Shown here piece by piece: positions 33,549 to 42,495 of a DNA stretch of 64,000 nt. Numbering within the stretch: the stretch's first letter is position 1; each line of letters starts with the position of its first letter. The DNA lies in NCBI RefSeq assembly GCF_003355475.1, contig NZ_CP031356.1, forward strand, positions 3,286,001 through 3,350,000, read 5' to 3'. The notes beneath the pieces are model-generated. The model searched no databases. It saw only the letters and a list, made by a program, of their open reading frames with translations, and had not been told where the DNA came from. The DNA comes from Brachybacterium saurashtrense. Lineage in GTDB: Bacteria > Actinomycetota > Actinomycetes > Actinomycetales > Dermabacteraceae. A program made the translations under genes and the position numbers.

Positions 33549-34031
33549 ATGCCTCCCGCGCTCCTCGATCCTGCCGCCCTGCACGAGATCGCCCTCGGCC
33601 GTGCGCTGGAGCTGCCGGCCGCTCGCCTCGAGCGGCCCTTCGGCCCGGACGCCGAGGTGGTCAAGGTGCTCGGGAAGATGTTCGTGCTGGCCACCGAGCT
33701 GCGCGGGGCGCCGATCGTGGTGCTCAAGGCGGATCCGCGGGACGCGGAGATGCTGTGCGAGCACGTGGCCGGGATCAGCCCCGGCTACCACATGAACAAG
33801 CGCCACTGGATCACCGTCGAGGCCGGCGCGGGCGTGGACGCCGCCCTGCTCGAGGAGCTGGTCACCGACGCCTACCGGCTCGTGGTCGCCACCCTGCCGC
33901 GCCGCCTGCGGCCCATCGACCCCGAGACGTTCGAGGCGCCCGGGACGGCCGGGACCGACGGGAGCTCCGCGGCGTCAGGCCTGCTCGAGACGTCGGAGCA
34001 TCACGCACCGCCGCCGTCCGACGCTCCCTGA
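33549..34031 (+). CDS. MmcQ/YjbR-like protein
   Basis: A 160-aa protein of the MmcQ/YjbR (CyaY-like fold) family. Marker blocks are AARLERPFGPDAEVVKVLGKMFVL and IVVLKADPRDAEMLCEHVAGISPGYHMNKRHWITVEAG, with YRLVVATLPRRLR near the end. The function of the family is poorly known, and some members bind DNA. The Ser/Pro-rich C-terminal tail (about 135-160) is extra. It follows xylB by 44 bp on the same strand; a TTG/TANNNT promoter is not obvious, although CAGGAT lies six bases before ATG 33549. A role in xylose metabolism is not implied by the sequence. Confidence 0.82.
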   Translation: MPPALLDPAALHEIALGRALELPAARLERPFGPDAEVVKVLGKMFVLATELRGAPIVVLKADPRDAEMLCEHVAGISPGYHMNKRHWITVEAGAGVDAALLEELVTDAYRLVVATLPRRLRPIDPETFEAPGTAGTDGSSAASGLLETSEHHAPPPSDAP

Positions 34032-34032
34032 G

Positions 34033-34056
34033 GGCCGGCGGCGGCAGCCGCCGGCC
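34033..34056. terminator. Bidirectional hairpin between convergent genes
   Basis: GGCCGGCGGC (34033-34042) and GCCGCCGGCC (34047-34056) pair perfectly across GGCA. The stem fills the 25-bp gap between two stop codons, so it probably ends both transcripts. No U-tract is present. Confidence 0.6.
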
Positions 34057-35049
34057 TCACCGCGCGACCGGCATCCGCTCCGCCAGCCAGCCCAGCTGCA
34101 GCATGGTCTGCGCGGCGGCACCGCCCTCGTGCCCGTTGTACGGGTACACCTCGATGCGGGTCGAAGGAGCGGCGTCGGTGCGGTCGGCCCAGTGGTTGAA
34201 CGCGGCGAACACGGTCGAGGGCGGGCAGATCATGTCCCGCAGCGCCACCGAGAACAGGGTATCGCCCCGAGCGCGACGGGCGTGGTGGATCGCGTCCACG
34301 TGCGCGAGGGTGTTCTCCACCGCTGCCTCGCGGTGGCGGTTCGCGGCCAGGTAGCGCACGATCTCCTGGTACGGATCGGCATCGGTGAGGTCGATCGCGC
34401 GCCGGATGTGGCACAGGAAGGGCACGTTCGCCATCACCGCGGCGACGTCCGGGACCAGGCCCCCGGCGGCGATCGCGAGACCGCCGCCCTGGCTGTTCCC
34501 GGTCACCGCGACCCGCCCGTCGGCCCCCGGGAGGGCGCGGGCGGCGTCCACGGCACGGGCCGCGTCCGTCATCAGACGGGTGAGGTACGAGGTCTGCGGC
34601 GACTCGATGCCGCGGGTCATGGAGCCCGGGGCGGCGGGCCCGGAGCCGGCCGGGTCCGGGGTGTCCCCGCCGGAGCCCCACGCCGAGCCCTGTCCGCGCG
34701 TGTCCATCACCAGGTGCCCGTAGCCGGCCGCGGGCCAGGCGAGGTGCTCGAGCGGCGTGGAGCGGCCTCCGCCGTAGCCGATGTACTCGACCACCACCGG
34801 CAGCTCGTCGTCGGCCCCCTCGGGCCGCAGGTACCAGGCACGGATCGGCGCGCCGTCATGGCCGGAGAAGGTGACGTCCCAGGTGTCCACGCGGGACATC
34901 CCCGTCTCCACCTCCGTCACCTCCTGGAGCACCTCCGTCGTCCGAGCGCGTCCGAGCACCTCGGCCCAGAAGGCGTCGTAGCCGTCGGGCTCGGGAAGGT
35001 CCGGGCGGTACTCGTGCAGCGCGGGCAGGGGCAGATCGAACAGGGCCAT
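34057..35049 (-). CDS. CE7-family acetyl xylan / cephalosporin-C esterase
   Basis: A 330-aa alpha/beta hydrolase of the AXE1 family (carbohydrate esterase 7), full length. The family signatures are all present: RGQGS (118-122), GNSQGG with nucleophile Ser186, Asp272 in RDMICPPST and His307 in YNGHEGG. It removes acetyl groups from short xylo-oligosaccharides and other small acetylated sugars inside the cell; no signal peptide is visible. It is the last gene of the GH3-GH31-GH42 operon, 140 bp after the GH42 stop. That context points to deacetylation of imported hemicellulose oligosaccharides. Confidence 0.93.
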   Translation of the reverse strand: MALFDLPLPALHEYRPDLPEPDGYDAFWAEVLGRARTTEVLQEVTEVETGMSRVDTWDVTFSGHDGAPIRAWYLRPEGADDELPVVVEYIGYGGGRSTPLEHLAWPAAGYGHLVMDTRGQGSAWGSGGDTPDPAGSGPAAPGSMTRGIESPQTSYLTRLMTDAARAVDAARALPGADGRVAVTGNSQGGGLAIAAGGLVPDVAAVMANVPFLCHIRRAIDLTDADPYQEIVRYLAANRHREAAVENTLAHVDAIHHARRARGDTLFSVALRDMICPPSTVFAAFNHWADRTDAAPSTRIEVYPYNGHEGGAAAQTMLQLGWLAERMPVAR

Positions 35050-35189
35050 GGTCGGAGCCTTCCGGGGAGCAGCAGCAGGGGACGGTGTGGGAGGGCAGGA
35101 GGGGACCGGCCCGGCGGGAGGGACCCGGCCCGACGGGAGGGGACCGGCCCGGCGGGCGGGGACGGGTCCGGCGGGAGCGACCGGTCGCC
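35050..35189. repeat. Short imperfect repeats before the esterase gene
   Basis: At about 35095-35185 the phrase GGACCGGCCCGGCGGG recurs four times with small changes. The 140-bp gap has no gene. The repeats could form G-rich structure in the leader of the esterase part of the operon. Confidence 0.5.
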
Positions 35190-37220
35190 TCAGGCGCCCA
35201 CGAGCTCCACCGGCGCACCGGGCGGCACCGCCAGCACCGCCGCGTCGCCCGGAGCGATCCGCAGCCCGGCACGACCGTCCTGTCCGGAGAGCAGATCGGG
35301 CCCCTCCCCGCGCACGGTCACGGGCTGTGCCCCATGATGCAGCAGCACCACGTGGTCGGCCCCGTCGCCGCGGCGGCGCACCGCCTCCAGGCCGCGCTCG
35401 GCGGCACCCGGCACCGTGGCGGCGATGCCATGAGCGGCGGCGAGTCCCGCGAGGAACCGGTCCCGGGCGGCCTGCACCGGCCGTGCCGAGAGGTACACCG
35501 CATGGCCCTTTCCGCGGGCGGCCCGGGTGATCGCGGGCCGGCCGGCCAGGTCGTCGTGGGTGTAGGAGGCGAGCACCTCGGCGTCGACCGCCTCGAGCAG
35601 CTCGGTCCACTCCTCGACCTCCGTGCCGTCGTCGAGCACCACCTGCTCCCCGGCGGGCAGCGGGCGCATCTCCTGGCCGCGCACGCCGAGCAGGTCGCGC
35701 AGCCGGCCCGGATAGCCGCCCGGGACGATCCGCAGCGAGGGGTCGGCGATGCCGCTGAGGAAGGTCACCACCAGCTCGCCGCCGCTCTCGACGTACTCCT
35801 CGAGCCACGCCGCGTGCTCCTCCGAGAGGGGGTAGAGGCACGGCACCACCAGCAGTCGGTACTGCGATGCATCGGCGCCGGGGCGCACGACGTCCGTCGG
35901 GATCCCCGCCCGCCAGAACGACCGGTGGGTGGCGCGCACCTCGTCGGAGTAGCGGATCGCGTCGCTCGGGAGGTGCGGCGTCTCCAGCGCCCACCAGCCG
36001 TCCGCGTGCCAGAGGATCCCCACCTCCGCCTCGACCAGCGGCCCGTCGGCCGGCAGCGGGGCGAGCGGGGCGAGGGCCTCGAGGGTCTCGCCGAGCGCGC
36101 ACACCTCGGTGAAGTGTTCCGAATCCGGCCCGGCGTGCGGCACCAGCCCGGCATGCCACTGCTCGGAGCCGCCCAGCGAGGCGCGCCACTGGAAGAACAG
36201 CGAGGACTGCGCGCCGCGGGCGATGTAGCCCAGCGAATGGCGGAGCATCCGGGAGGGGGACTTGACCACGGTGCGGTCGCCGAGGGAGATCCCGCGCGCG
36301 TTCTGCTCCATCAGCACCCAGGCGCCGCCGGACCAGGAGCGGGCCAGATCCGCGCCGTAGGCGACGTGCGCCTCGGCGTCCTCCCCGGTGGTGTCGAGGT
36401 AGTGGTCCAGGGAGACCACGTCGAGCTCGTCCGCCCAGCCCCACTGCTCGAGATGGTTCCAGGTGGGCAGCATGAAGTTCGTGGTCATCGGCGCGGTCGA
36501 ACCGGCGGCCCGGATCGCGTCGCGCTGCTCGCACATCGCGGCCAGCATCTCGTCCGAGCTGAAGCGGCGGAAGTCGAGCGCGTGCGCAGGGTTGGCCAGG
36601 TACTGGGTGGCGCGCGGCGGGGTGACCTCCTCGAAGTCCCCGTACCGCTGCGACCAGAACGCCGTGGACCACGCCCGGTTCAGCGACTCGAGATCGCCGT
36701 ACCGCTCCCGCAGCCAGCGATGGAACGCCCGGGCCGCGTGGGGGCCGTGATCGAGGGTGCCGTACTCGTTGTGCAGATGCCATCCGCGCAGTCCGGGATG
36801 GTCCCCGTAGCGTTCGGCGAGCGCGGTCGCGATGCGCCGCGAGGCGTCCCGGTACGCCGGGGCGGAGATCGCGTAGGTGTCCCGCGAGCCGTGGGTGAGT
36901 CGCACCCCGTCGGGTCGCACCGGCATCGCGTCCGGGTGGGAGAGCGTGAACCACGGCGGGGGCGAGGCGGTGGGCGTGGCCAGGAAGAAGCCGATCCCCG
37001 CCTCGGTGAGCAGCGCGATCACCTCGTCGAGCCAGTCGGTCTCGATCACGCCCTCGGACGGTTCGAGGCTCGCCCAGGAGAATACCCCCAGGGTCACCGT
37101 GTTCACGCGGGCGCGGCGCATCAGCGCCACGTCCTCGCGCCACGTCTCCCGATCCCACTGCTCGGGGCTCCAGTCGCCGCCGAACAGCAGGGCGGGCGGG
37201 GTGAAGCGGCCGTCGCTCAT
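35190..37220 (-). CDS. GH42 beta-galactosidase
   Basis: A 676-aa glycoside hydrolase family 42 enzyme of normal length. The TIM-barrel part (about 1-390) starts with LFGGDWSPEQWDRETWREDVALM. The acid/base Glu152 lies in LRGWHLHNEYGTLDHG and the nucleophile Glu305 in AWVLMEQNARG. Residues about 400-610 are the trimerisation domain with DVVRPGADASQYRLLVVPCLYPL, and the last 60 are a beta-sandwich. It releases terminal beta-galactose. There is no signal peptide, so it acts in the cytoplasm. The start overlaps the alpha-xylosidase stop as ATGA, which fits joint attack on xyloglucan side chains. Confidence 0.94.
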   Translation of the reverse strand: MSDGRFTPPALLFGGDWSPEQWDRETWREDVALMRRARVNTVTLGVFSWASLEPSEGVIETDWLDEVIALLTEAGIGFFLATPTASPPPWFTLSHPDAMPVRPDGVRLTHGSRDTYAISAPAYRDASRRIATALAERYGDHPGLRGWHLHNEYGTLDHGPHAARAFHRWLRERYGDLESLNRAWSTAFWSQRYGDFEEVTPPRATQYLANPAHALDFRRFSSDEMLAAMCEQRDAIRAAGSTAPMTTNFMLPTWNHLEQWGWADELDVVSLDHYLDTTGEDAEAHVAYGADLARSWSGGAWVLMEQNARGISLGDRTVVKSPSRMLRHSLGYIARGAQSSLFFQWRASLGGSEQWHAGLVPHAGPDSEHFTEVCALGETLEALAPLAPLPADGPLVEAEVGILWHADGWWALETPHLPSDAIRYSDEVRATHRSFWRAGIPTDVVRPGADASQYRLLVVPCLYPLSEEHAAWLEEYVESGGELVVTFLSGIADPSLRIVPGGYPGRLRDLLGVRGQEMRPLPAGEQVVLDDGTEVEEWTELLEAVDAEVLASYTHDDLAGRPAITRAARGKGHAVYLSARPVQAARDRFLAGLAAAHGIAATVPGAAERGLEAVRRRGDGADHVVLLHHGAQPVTVRGEGPDLLSGQDGRAGLRIAPGDAAVLAVPPGAPVELVGA

Positions 37221-39262
37221 GCGCCCTCCTCGTCGCCGCGCACCAGCTGCAGCGCCCGGGAGCCCGCTCGGGCGAACACCCCCAGCGAGTGCACGTCGTA
37301 GGTGCGGGCCACGAAACGGCCGCCGCGCACCCGCTCGCCGTCGATCAGGTGCACCCACTCGCCCTCGGGAAGGTAGAACTCCACCGCGCCGGAGTCCTGG
37401 AACACCGGGGCGACCAGCACGTCCGGGCCGAGCATGTACTGGGTGTCCAGGCCGCGACAGGCAGGGTCGGCCGGGAACTGCAGCGCCATCGAGCGCATCA
37501 GGGGAGCGCCGCGGCGGGTGGTCTCCTCGGCGCCGTCGAGCAGGTAGGGCAGCAGGCGCTCCTTGAGCCGGGTGAACTCCCGCATCACCACCACCGACTC
37601 CTCGTCGAACAGCCACGGGACCCGGTAGGAGTGCGAGCCGTGCAGGCGCGAATGCGTGCTGAGCAGGCCGAAGGCGATCCAGCGCTTGAACACTGTCGGA
37701 TCCGGGGTGCCCTCGAAGCCGCCGATGTCATGGCTCCAGTAGCCGAAGCCCGAGGAGGTCAGCGACAGCCCGCCGCGCAGCGACTGCGCCATCGCCACGT
37801 AGGTGGACTCGCAGTCCCCGCCCCAGTGGATCGGGAACCGCTGACCGCCTGCGGTGGCGGAGCGGGCGAACAGCACCGCCTCGCCCTCGCCGCGCCGCCG
37901 CTCCAGCAGCTCGAACACGGCCTGGTTGAAGCGGGAGGTGTAGTGGTTGTGCTCGCGCAGCGGGTCGGAGCCGTCGTGCCAGCGGATCCCCTCCACGGGG
38001 ATCCGCTCGCCGAAGTCCGTCTTGAACGCGTCCACGCCGTCCTCCAGCAGCGCCTCGAGCTTGCCCGTGTACCACGCGGTGGCCTCCGGGTTCGTGAAGT
38101 CCACCAGCGCCATCCCGGCCTGCCAGAGGTCCGTCTGCCACACGGACCCGTCCTCGGTGCGCAGCAGGTACCCCTTCTGGGCTCCCTCCGCGAACAGGGC
38201 GGAGCGCTGGGCGATGTAGGGGTTGATCCACACGCACACCTTCAGCCCCCGCTCGTGGAGCTTGCGGAGCAGGCCGCGGGGATCCGGGAAGGTCGCCGGA
38301 TCCCAGGTGAAGTCCGACCAGTGGAAGCCGCGCATCCAGAAGCAGTCGAAGTGGAACACCGACAGCGGGATGTCCCGCTCCGCCATTCCGTCCACGAAGG
38401 ACAGTACGGTCTCCTCGTCGTAGTCCGTGGTGAACGACGTGGACAGCCACAGGCCGTAGGACCACTCCGGCAGCTGCGGCGGCCGGCCCGACCGGGCGGT
38501 GTAGCGGTCGAGCACCTCCAGCGGGGTGCCGCCGCCGTAGACCTCGTAGCGCAGCCGCTCACCGGGCACGGAGAACTGGGTGGCCGAGACGTTCTCGGAG
38601 CCCACCTCGAAGGAGACCGGTCCCGCATCGTCCACCAGCACGCCGTAGCCGCGGGAGGAGAGGTAGAAGGGGACGTTCTTGTAGGCCTGCTCGGAGCTGG
38701 TGCCGCCGTCGGCGTTCCAGATGTCCACGCTCTGGCCGTTCTTCACGAACGCGCCGAAGCGCTCGCCGAGGCCGTAGACGTGCTCGCCCACACTCAGGGA
38801 GAGCTGCTCGTGGACGTAGGGCCCCTCGCCCTCCACCTGGGCGTAGCCGATGGAGCGCGCGGTGGAGCTGGTGAGCACCTCGCCGTCCCACAGGTAGTCC
38901 ACGTGCCAGGGCCCCCGCAGCGCGACCCGCGCGGTGAGGCGGCCGGAGGTGAACGCCGCCGTGGCGCCGTCCTCGCTGCGGGTGATCTCCGGGGTGACCG
39001 GTCCCGGCGTCAGCGCGAAGCGGGGGAGGGACTCGCGGTGCCCGGCGAAGTGCTCGATCCTCACCGCGATCACGTCCTCCCGCGGCGCGGTGAAGGACAC
39101 GCTCAGCACCGGTTTGTTCAGGGTGTCGCCCCGGGTGAGGATCCGGGTGACGGGGGCGTGGACGACCAGCTCGTCCTCGCGGATCTCGAGATCGTGGACC
39201 TCGGCCGGGCGCTGCATCGTGACGCCGTCGCGGAGCAGCCAGTAGCCGTTGGTGAACTTCAT
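37217..39262 (-). CDS. yicI: GH31 alpha-xylosidase (YicI type)
   Basis: A 681-aa glycoside hydrolase family 31 enzyme. The nucleophile Asp416 is in DAFKTDFGERIPVEG, the form specific to YicI-like alpha-xylosidases, and the acid/base Asp483 is in HWGGDCESTY. The N-terminal beta-sandwich (about 1-230) contains HVYGLGERFGAFVKNGQSVDIWNADGG. It removes alpha-linked xylose from xyloglucan-type oligosaccharides such as isoprimeverose. No export signal is visible. ATG 39262 has GGAGGGTT upstream. It lies between the GH3 and GH42 genes with 28-bp and overlapping junctions, so all are one transcript. Confidence 0.95.
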   Translation of the reverse strand: MKFTNGYWLLRDGVTMQRPAEVHDLEIREDELVVHAPVTRILTRGDTLNKPVLSVSFTAPREDVIAVRIEHFAGHRESLPRFALTPGPVTPEITRSEDGATAAFTSGRLTARVALRGPWHVDYLWDGEVLTSSTARSIGYAQVEGEGPYVHEQLSLSVGEHVYGLGERFGAFVKNGQSVDIWNADGGTSSEQAYKNVPFYLSSRGYGVLVDDAGPVSFEVGSENVSATQFSVPGERLRYEVYGGGTPLEVLDRYTARSGRPPQLPEWSYGLWLSTSFTTDYDEETVLSFVDGMAERDIPLSVFHFDCFWMRGFHWSDFTWDPATFPDPRGLLRKLHERGLKVCVWINPYIAQRSALFAEGAQKGYLLRTEDGSVWQTDLWQAGMALVDFTNPEATAWYTGKLEALLEDGVDAFKTDFGERIPVEGIRWHDGSDPLREHNHYTSRFNQAVFELLERRRGEGEAVLFARSATAGGQRFPIHWGGDCESTYVAMAQSLRGGLSLTSSGFGYWSHDIGGFEGTPDPTVFKRWIAFGLLSTHSRLHGSHSYRVPWLFDEESVVVMREFTRLKERLLPYLLDGAEETTRRGAPLMRSMALQFPADPACRGLDTQYMLGPDVLVAPVFQDSGAVEFYLPEGEWVHLIDGERVRGGRFVARTYDVHSLGVFARAGSRALQLVRGDEEGA

Positions 39263-39290
39263 GGAACCCTCCTGGGGCGGTTGGGGGAGA

Positions 39291-42200
39291 TCAGGGGCGC
39301 GCCACGCGGAGGCCGCGGAGCGCGAGCGGGCCGCTCAGACGCACGCGCACCCGGCCGGTGGGGCGAGCGCCGTCGGCGGCGACCTGGTGCGGCAGGGGCA
39401 GCGCGGGAGCGGCCGACGGGTCGGCGGCCTCGGGGTCGATGAGCTCCGCGGTGCCGGCCCGGCTCGCGAGCGCACCGGTGGTCCGCGGGGCGGTGAGCAG
39501 CTCGACCACCTCGGTGCCCGCGGGGAGGACGAACTCCGCCGTCCCGGGCGCGGCGGACCGCGGCCGCAGCTCGGTGCCGGTCAGCAGCGTGGCCGGGCCG
39601 TAGGAGAGGCCGACGAGCCGCTCGGCGCGGTGCGCGGGGATCACCTCGCCCGCGGGCGGCTCCGGGCAGGGCGCTGCCGGGACCTGGACGTCGGCCCGGG
39701 CCTCGGTGCGGGTGCTCGACCGCGCCAGGCGCACGGTGACCGGCCCGTCGGGCAGCTCCCACGTCTCGAGGTCCGGGGCGTACAGGGCCAGTCGCCGCCA
39801 TGGGATCCGCAGCTGCACCTCCCGTGCACCGGCCTCCGGGACCTCGACGGTCGCGAAGCCGAGGAGGCGGGTGGCCGGGGTCTGGACGCGGCGCCGCGAG
39901 AACGAGGAGGCGGGCACATCGGCGTAGACCTGCACCACGTCGTGGAGCGGGCCGGCGGTGCGTCGCTCCTCCGGGGCGCTGAGGGTCAGGGCGACGCTGA
40001 GATGCTCGCCGTCGGCCGCGATCTCCGGCGCCGACCAGTGCGGGGTGTCGAGCGCGAGCCCATGGCCGAAGGGGAAGCGGGCGCCCTGCCCGTACAGGTA
40101 GGTCGCGCCGGCGCCGATCACGTCGTAGTCGAGCACCGAGGGCAGGGGCGAGGAGTCCGGCCAGGTCTGCGCGAGACGCCCGGAGAAGCTCCGCGCCCCG
40201 GTGAGCAGGTCCGCGAGGGCCTCGCCCTCTGCCTCGCCGGCGTGGGAGGACCACACCACCGCGCCCACCCGCTCCTCGAGCCCCTCGAGGTCGTAGGGGT
40301 AGGAGGAGGTGATCACCAGGACCGTCGGGACGTCCTCGCCCAGGGCGGCGAGCCGCTCCGCGGCCGCGCGATCCGGCGCCATGAGGCGGGCGTGGGGTCG
40401 GTCCTCGGTCTCGCGGCCGTGCACGTGGGGGTCGTTGCCGAGCACCAGCACCACGGCCTCCGCCCCCTCGGTCGCGGCACGGAACTGCTCTTCGATGCCG
40501 GCGTGCACCGTGGGACGCAGCCGCGCCGCGGTGGAGGGCAGGGCGCTGCGCAGCACGAGCGCCCCCGTGTGGTGCTCGACCCCGACGAACCGGCCGCTGC
40601 CGGTGTGCTGGAGAGTCCAGGTGCCGTCGCCGTCGAGGGTCCTGCGGAAGGTCTCCTGCACCACCCAGCCGCCGATCCGCTCGGCGGCGGCGACCAGCTG
40701 GCCGCGGTCGTCGGCAGTGACCAGGAGTCCGGTGGAGGTCTCCCGCAGTGCGAGGACGTCCTCGCCGAGGTCGAGGACCTCGAACTCGGCGGGGCCCGGC
40801 AGCGCGGGGGCGGGCCCGTCGGCCGCCGGGCGGGAGCATCGCAGGGAGGAGTCGGTCCCCCGCAGCACGGGGTCGCCGGCGGCGGCGCCCGCGGGGAGCC
40901 CGGGCTGGCCGCCCGTGCTCACGACCTCCAGGCCGATCCGCTCGAGCAGACGGGAGGAACGCACCTCCTGCGGGTCATGGGCGCGATCGGCGAGCGCATG
41001 CGCCAGCGGCACCGGGTCGTGCAGATCGCCGCTGTACCAGTCGCGCAGCACGGTGTGCGCCTGCTCGCCCAGCACCGCGACCCGCCGGCCGGGCAGGGGG
41101 AGCGCCCGGGGGGCGCGCTGGGCGAGCAGCACCGCGCAGCGCGTCGCCACCTCGCGGGACAGGGCCCGACGCGCCGCGCGGGTGCTCGGGGCCGACGTCG
41201 CGTCCGCGGCGGTCGCCGTCCCGGCGCCCGCCGGCGCGGCGTGCGATTCCGCGGCGGGCGATCCCACGGCGTGGGATCCCACGGCGTGCGATCCCGCGGT
41301 GGGCGGGGTCCCGTCGTCGCGGACGTCGGGCCCGAAGCCCGGCAGGGAATCCAGCTCCCCGGTGCGCGCCCGCGCCACCAGCTGCCGCACCACGGCCCGG
41401 TCGACGTGCGCGGTCTCGATCAGCCCTCGCTCGAGCGCCTCGGTGAGCGCACGGATCGACTCGGTGGGATCGGCGTCGTGATCGGTGAAGGAGTCCGCGC
41501 CCGCGCGCAGCATCGCCGCGTACGCCTCCGCGGCGTCCGGCACCACCTTCTCGGCGCGGAAGAGGTTGGACGGCGCTCCGGCATCCGTCACCACGAACAG
41601 CAGATCAGGATCCGGCAGGAGCGCCCGCAGCTGGGTCTCGAGGAGATCCGTGATGTGGGCGGGACGGCCGTTGACCAGGTTGTACGAGAGCATCACCGAG
41701 CCCGCCACCCCTCGTGCGACGGGCTCGACGAACCCGGGCAGCTCGTACTCGTGCAGCACCCGGGGGGAGAGCTGCGAATCCGTCACGCAGCGATCCGTCT
41801 CGTTCGAGTAGGCGAGGAAGTGCTTCAGGGTGGGGACCGTCCGCCAGGTCTCGCCGGGTCCGCGCAGGCCGTGCGCGAAGCCCGTGGCGAGCTCGGCGTT
41901 CAGCAGCGGGTCCTCGGTGTAGGCCTCCTCGGTGCGGCCCCACAGCGGATGGCGCAGCGTGTTCACCACCGGCGCCCAGACGCTCAGGCTCACCCGCGGA
42001 TCCGCCGCGTGGAGCTCGCGCACCTCGACGCTCGTGACCGCGGCCGCGGCGCTCATCAGGGCGGGGTCCCAGCTGGCGGCCATGCCCACCGGCTGCGGGA
42101 ACTGGGTGGCGAGTCCCTTCCAGGCCACGCCGTGCACTCCCTCGGTGCCGGTGACGAACGGTGCCAGCCCCAGGCGCGGCACGCCGGGGGAGTGCTGGTG

Positions 42201-42323
42201 GAGCATCGCCGTCCGTTCGGCGAGGGTCATCTGCGCGACGAGCATGCGGGCCGCAGCGAGACGGCGGGCGTCGGCGGGCGAGGGCGCGGGCGCCGGGGCG
42301 GCGGGGCCGGGAGAGGAGCTCAT
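39291..42323 (-). CDS. GH3 beta-glucosidase/beta-xylosidase with inserted domain
   Basis: A 1010-aa glycoside hydrolase family 3 enzyme. The N-terminal (beta/alpha)8 part shows GTEGVHGVAWKG, TPTLKHFLAYSNET-like TLKHFLAYSNETDR and the nucleophile Asp in LLFVVTDAGAPSN. The second domain has VAVLGEQAHTVLRDWYSG and VLVLGNDPHVHGRE. An insertion at about 520-620 (TSTGLLVTADDRGQLVAAAE, TWTLQHTGSGRFVG) resembles a fascin or ricin-like beta-trefoil and might bind sugar. The fibronectin-like C-terminus follows. A 14-fold repeat-like linker (GSHAVGSHAVGSP) lies near 360. No signal peptide is seen. It heads the GH3-GH31-GH42-CE7 operon, behind a TCGAACCGGTTCGA palindrome. Confidence 0.88.
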   Translation of the reverse strand: MSSSPGPAAPAPAPSPADARRLAAARMLVAQMTLAERTAMLHQHSPGVPRLGLAPFVTGTEGVHGVAWKGLATQFPQPVGMAASWDPALMSAAAAVTSVEVRELHAADPRVSLSVWAPVVNTLRHPLWGRTEEAYTEDPLLNAELATGFAHGLRGPGETWRTVPTLKHFLAYSNETDRCVTDSQLSPRVLHEYELPGFVEPVARGVAGSVMLSYNLVNGRPAHITDLLETQLRALLPDPDLLFVVTDAGAPSNLFRAEKVVPDAAEAYAAMLRAGADSFTDHDADPTESIRALTEALERGLIETAHVDRAVVRQLVARARTGELDSLPGFGPDVRDDGTPPTAGSHAVGSHAVGSPAAESHAAPAGAGTATAADATSAPSTRAARRALSREVATRCAVLLAQRAPRALPLPGRRVAVLGEQAHTVLRDWYSGDLHDPVPLAHALADRAHDPQEVRSSRLLERIGLEVVSTGGQPGLPAGAAAGDPVLRGTDSSLRCSRPAADGPAPALPGPAEFEVLDLGEDVLALRETSTGLLVTADDRGQLVAAAERIGGWVVQETFRRTLDGDGTWTLQHTGSGRFVGVEHHTGALVLRSALPSTAARLRPTVHAGIEEQFRAATEGAEAVVLVLGNDPHVHGRETEDRPHARLMAPDRAAAERLAALGEDVPTVLVITSSYPYDLEGLEERVGAVVWSSHAGEAEGEALADLLTGARSFSGRLAQTWPDSSPLPSVLDYDVIGAGATYLYGQGARFPFGHGLALDTPHWSAPEIAADGEHLSVALTLSAPEERRTAGPLHDVVQVYADVPASSFSRRRVQTPATRLLGFATVEVPEAGAREVQLRIPWRRLALYAPDLETWELPDGPVTVRLARSSTRTEARADVQVPAAPCPEPPAGEVIPAHRAERLVGLSYGPATLLTGTELRPRSAAPGTAEFVLPAGTEVVELLTAPRTTGALASRAGTAELIDPEAADPSAAPALPLPHQVAADGARPTGRVRVRLSGPLALRGLRVARP

Positions 42324-42425
42324 GGGGTCCTTCGTCGCGGAGGGCGGGACGAGTGGCGGGGCGGTGCACTCGCCGATGGGTGGCCGGCCGCCCCTGCCTC
42401 CGTACCGAGGTTCGCCGGAACTATA

Positions 42426-42439
42426 TCGAACCGGTTCGA
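42426..42439. promoter_or_regulatory. Perfect 14-bp palindromic operator TCGAACCGGTTCGA
   Basis: The palindrome has the central CG typical of LacI-family sites. It lies 103 bp upstream of the GH3 start and 57 bp upstream of the YesL-like start, in a divergent region. An A/T-rich TATATC (42422-42427) overlaps it and could be a -10. Confidence 0.65.
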
Positions 42440-42495
42440 CGAAAGCCAGGATCGGCAAGCGTGTGCCAGACTTCGTCCATGAGCGGTGGTCGACG

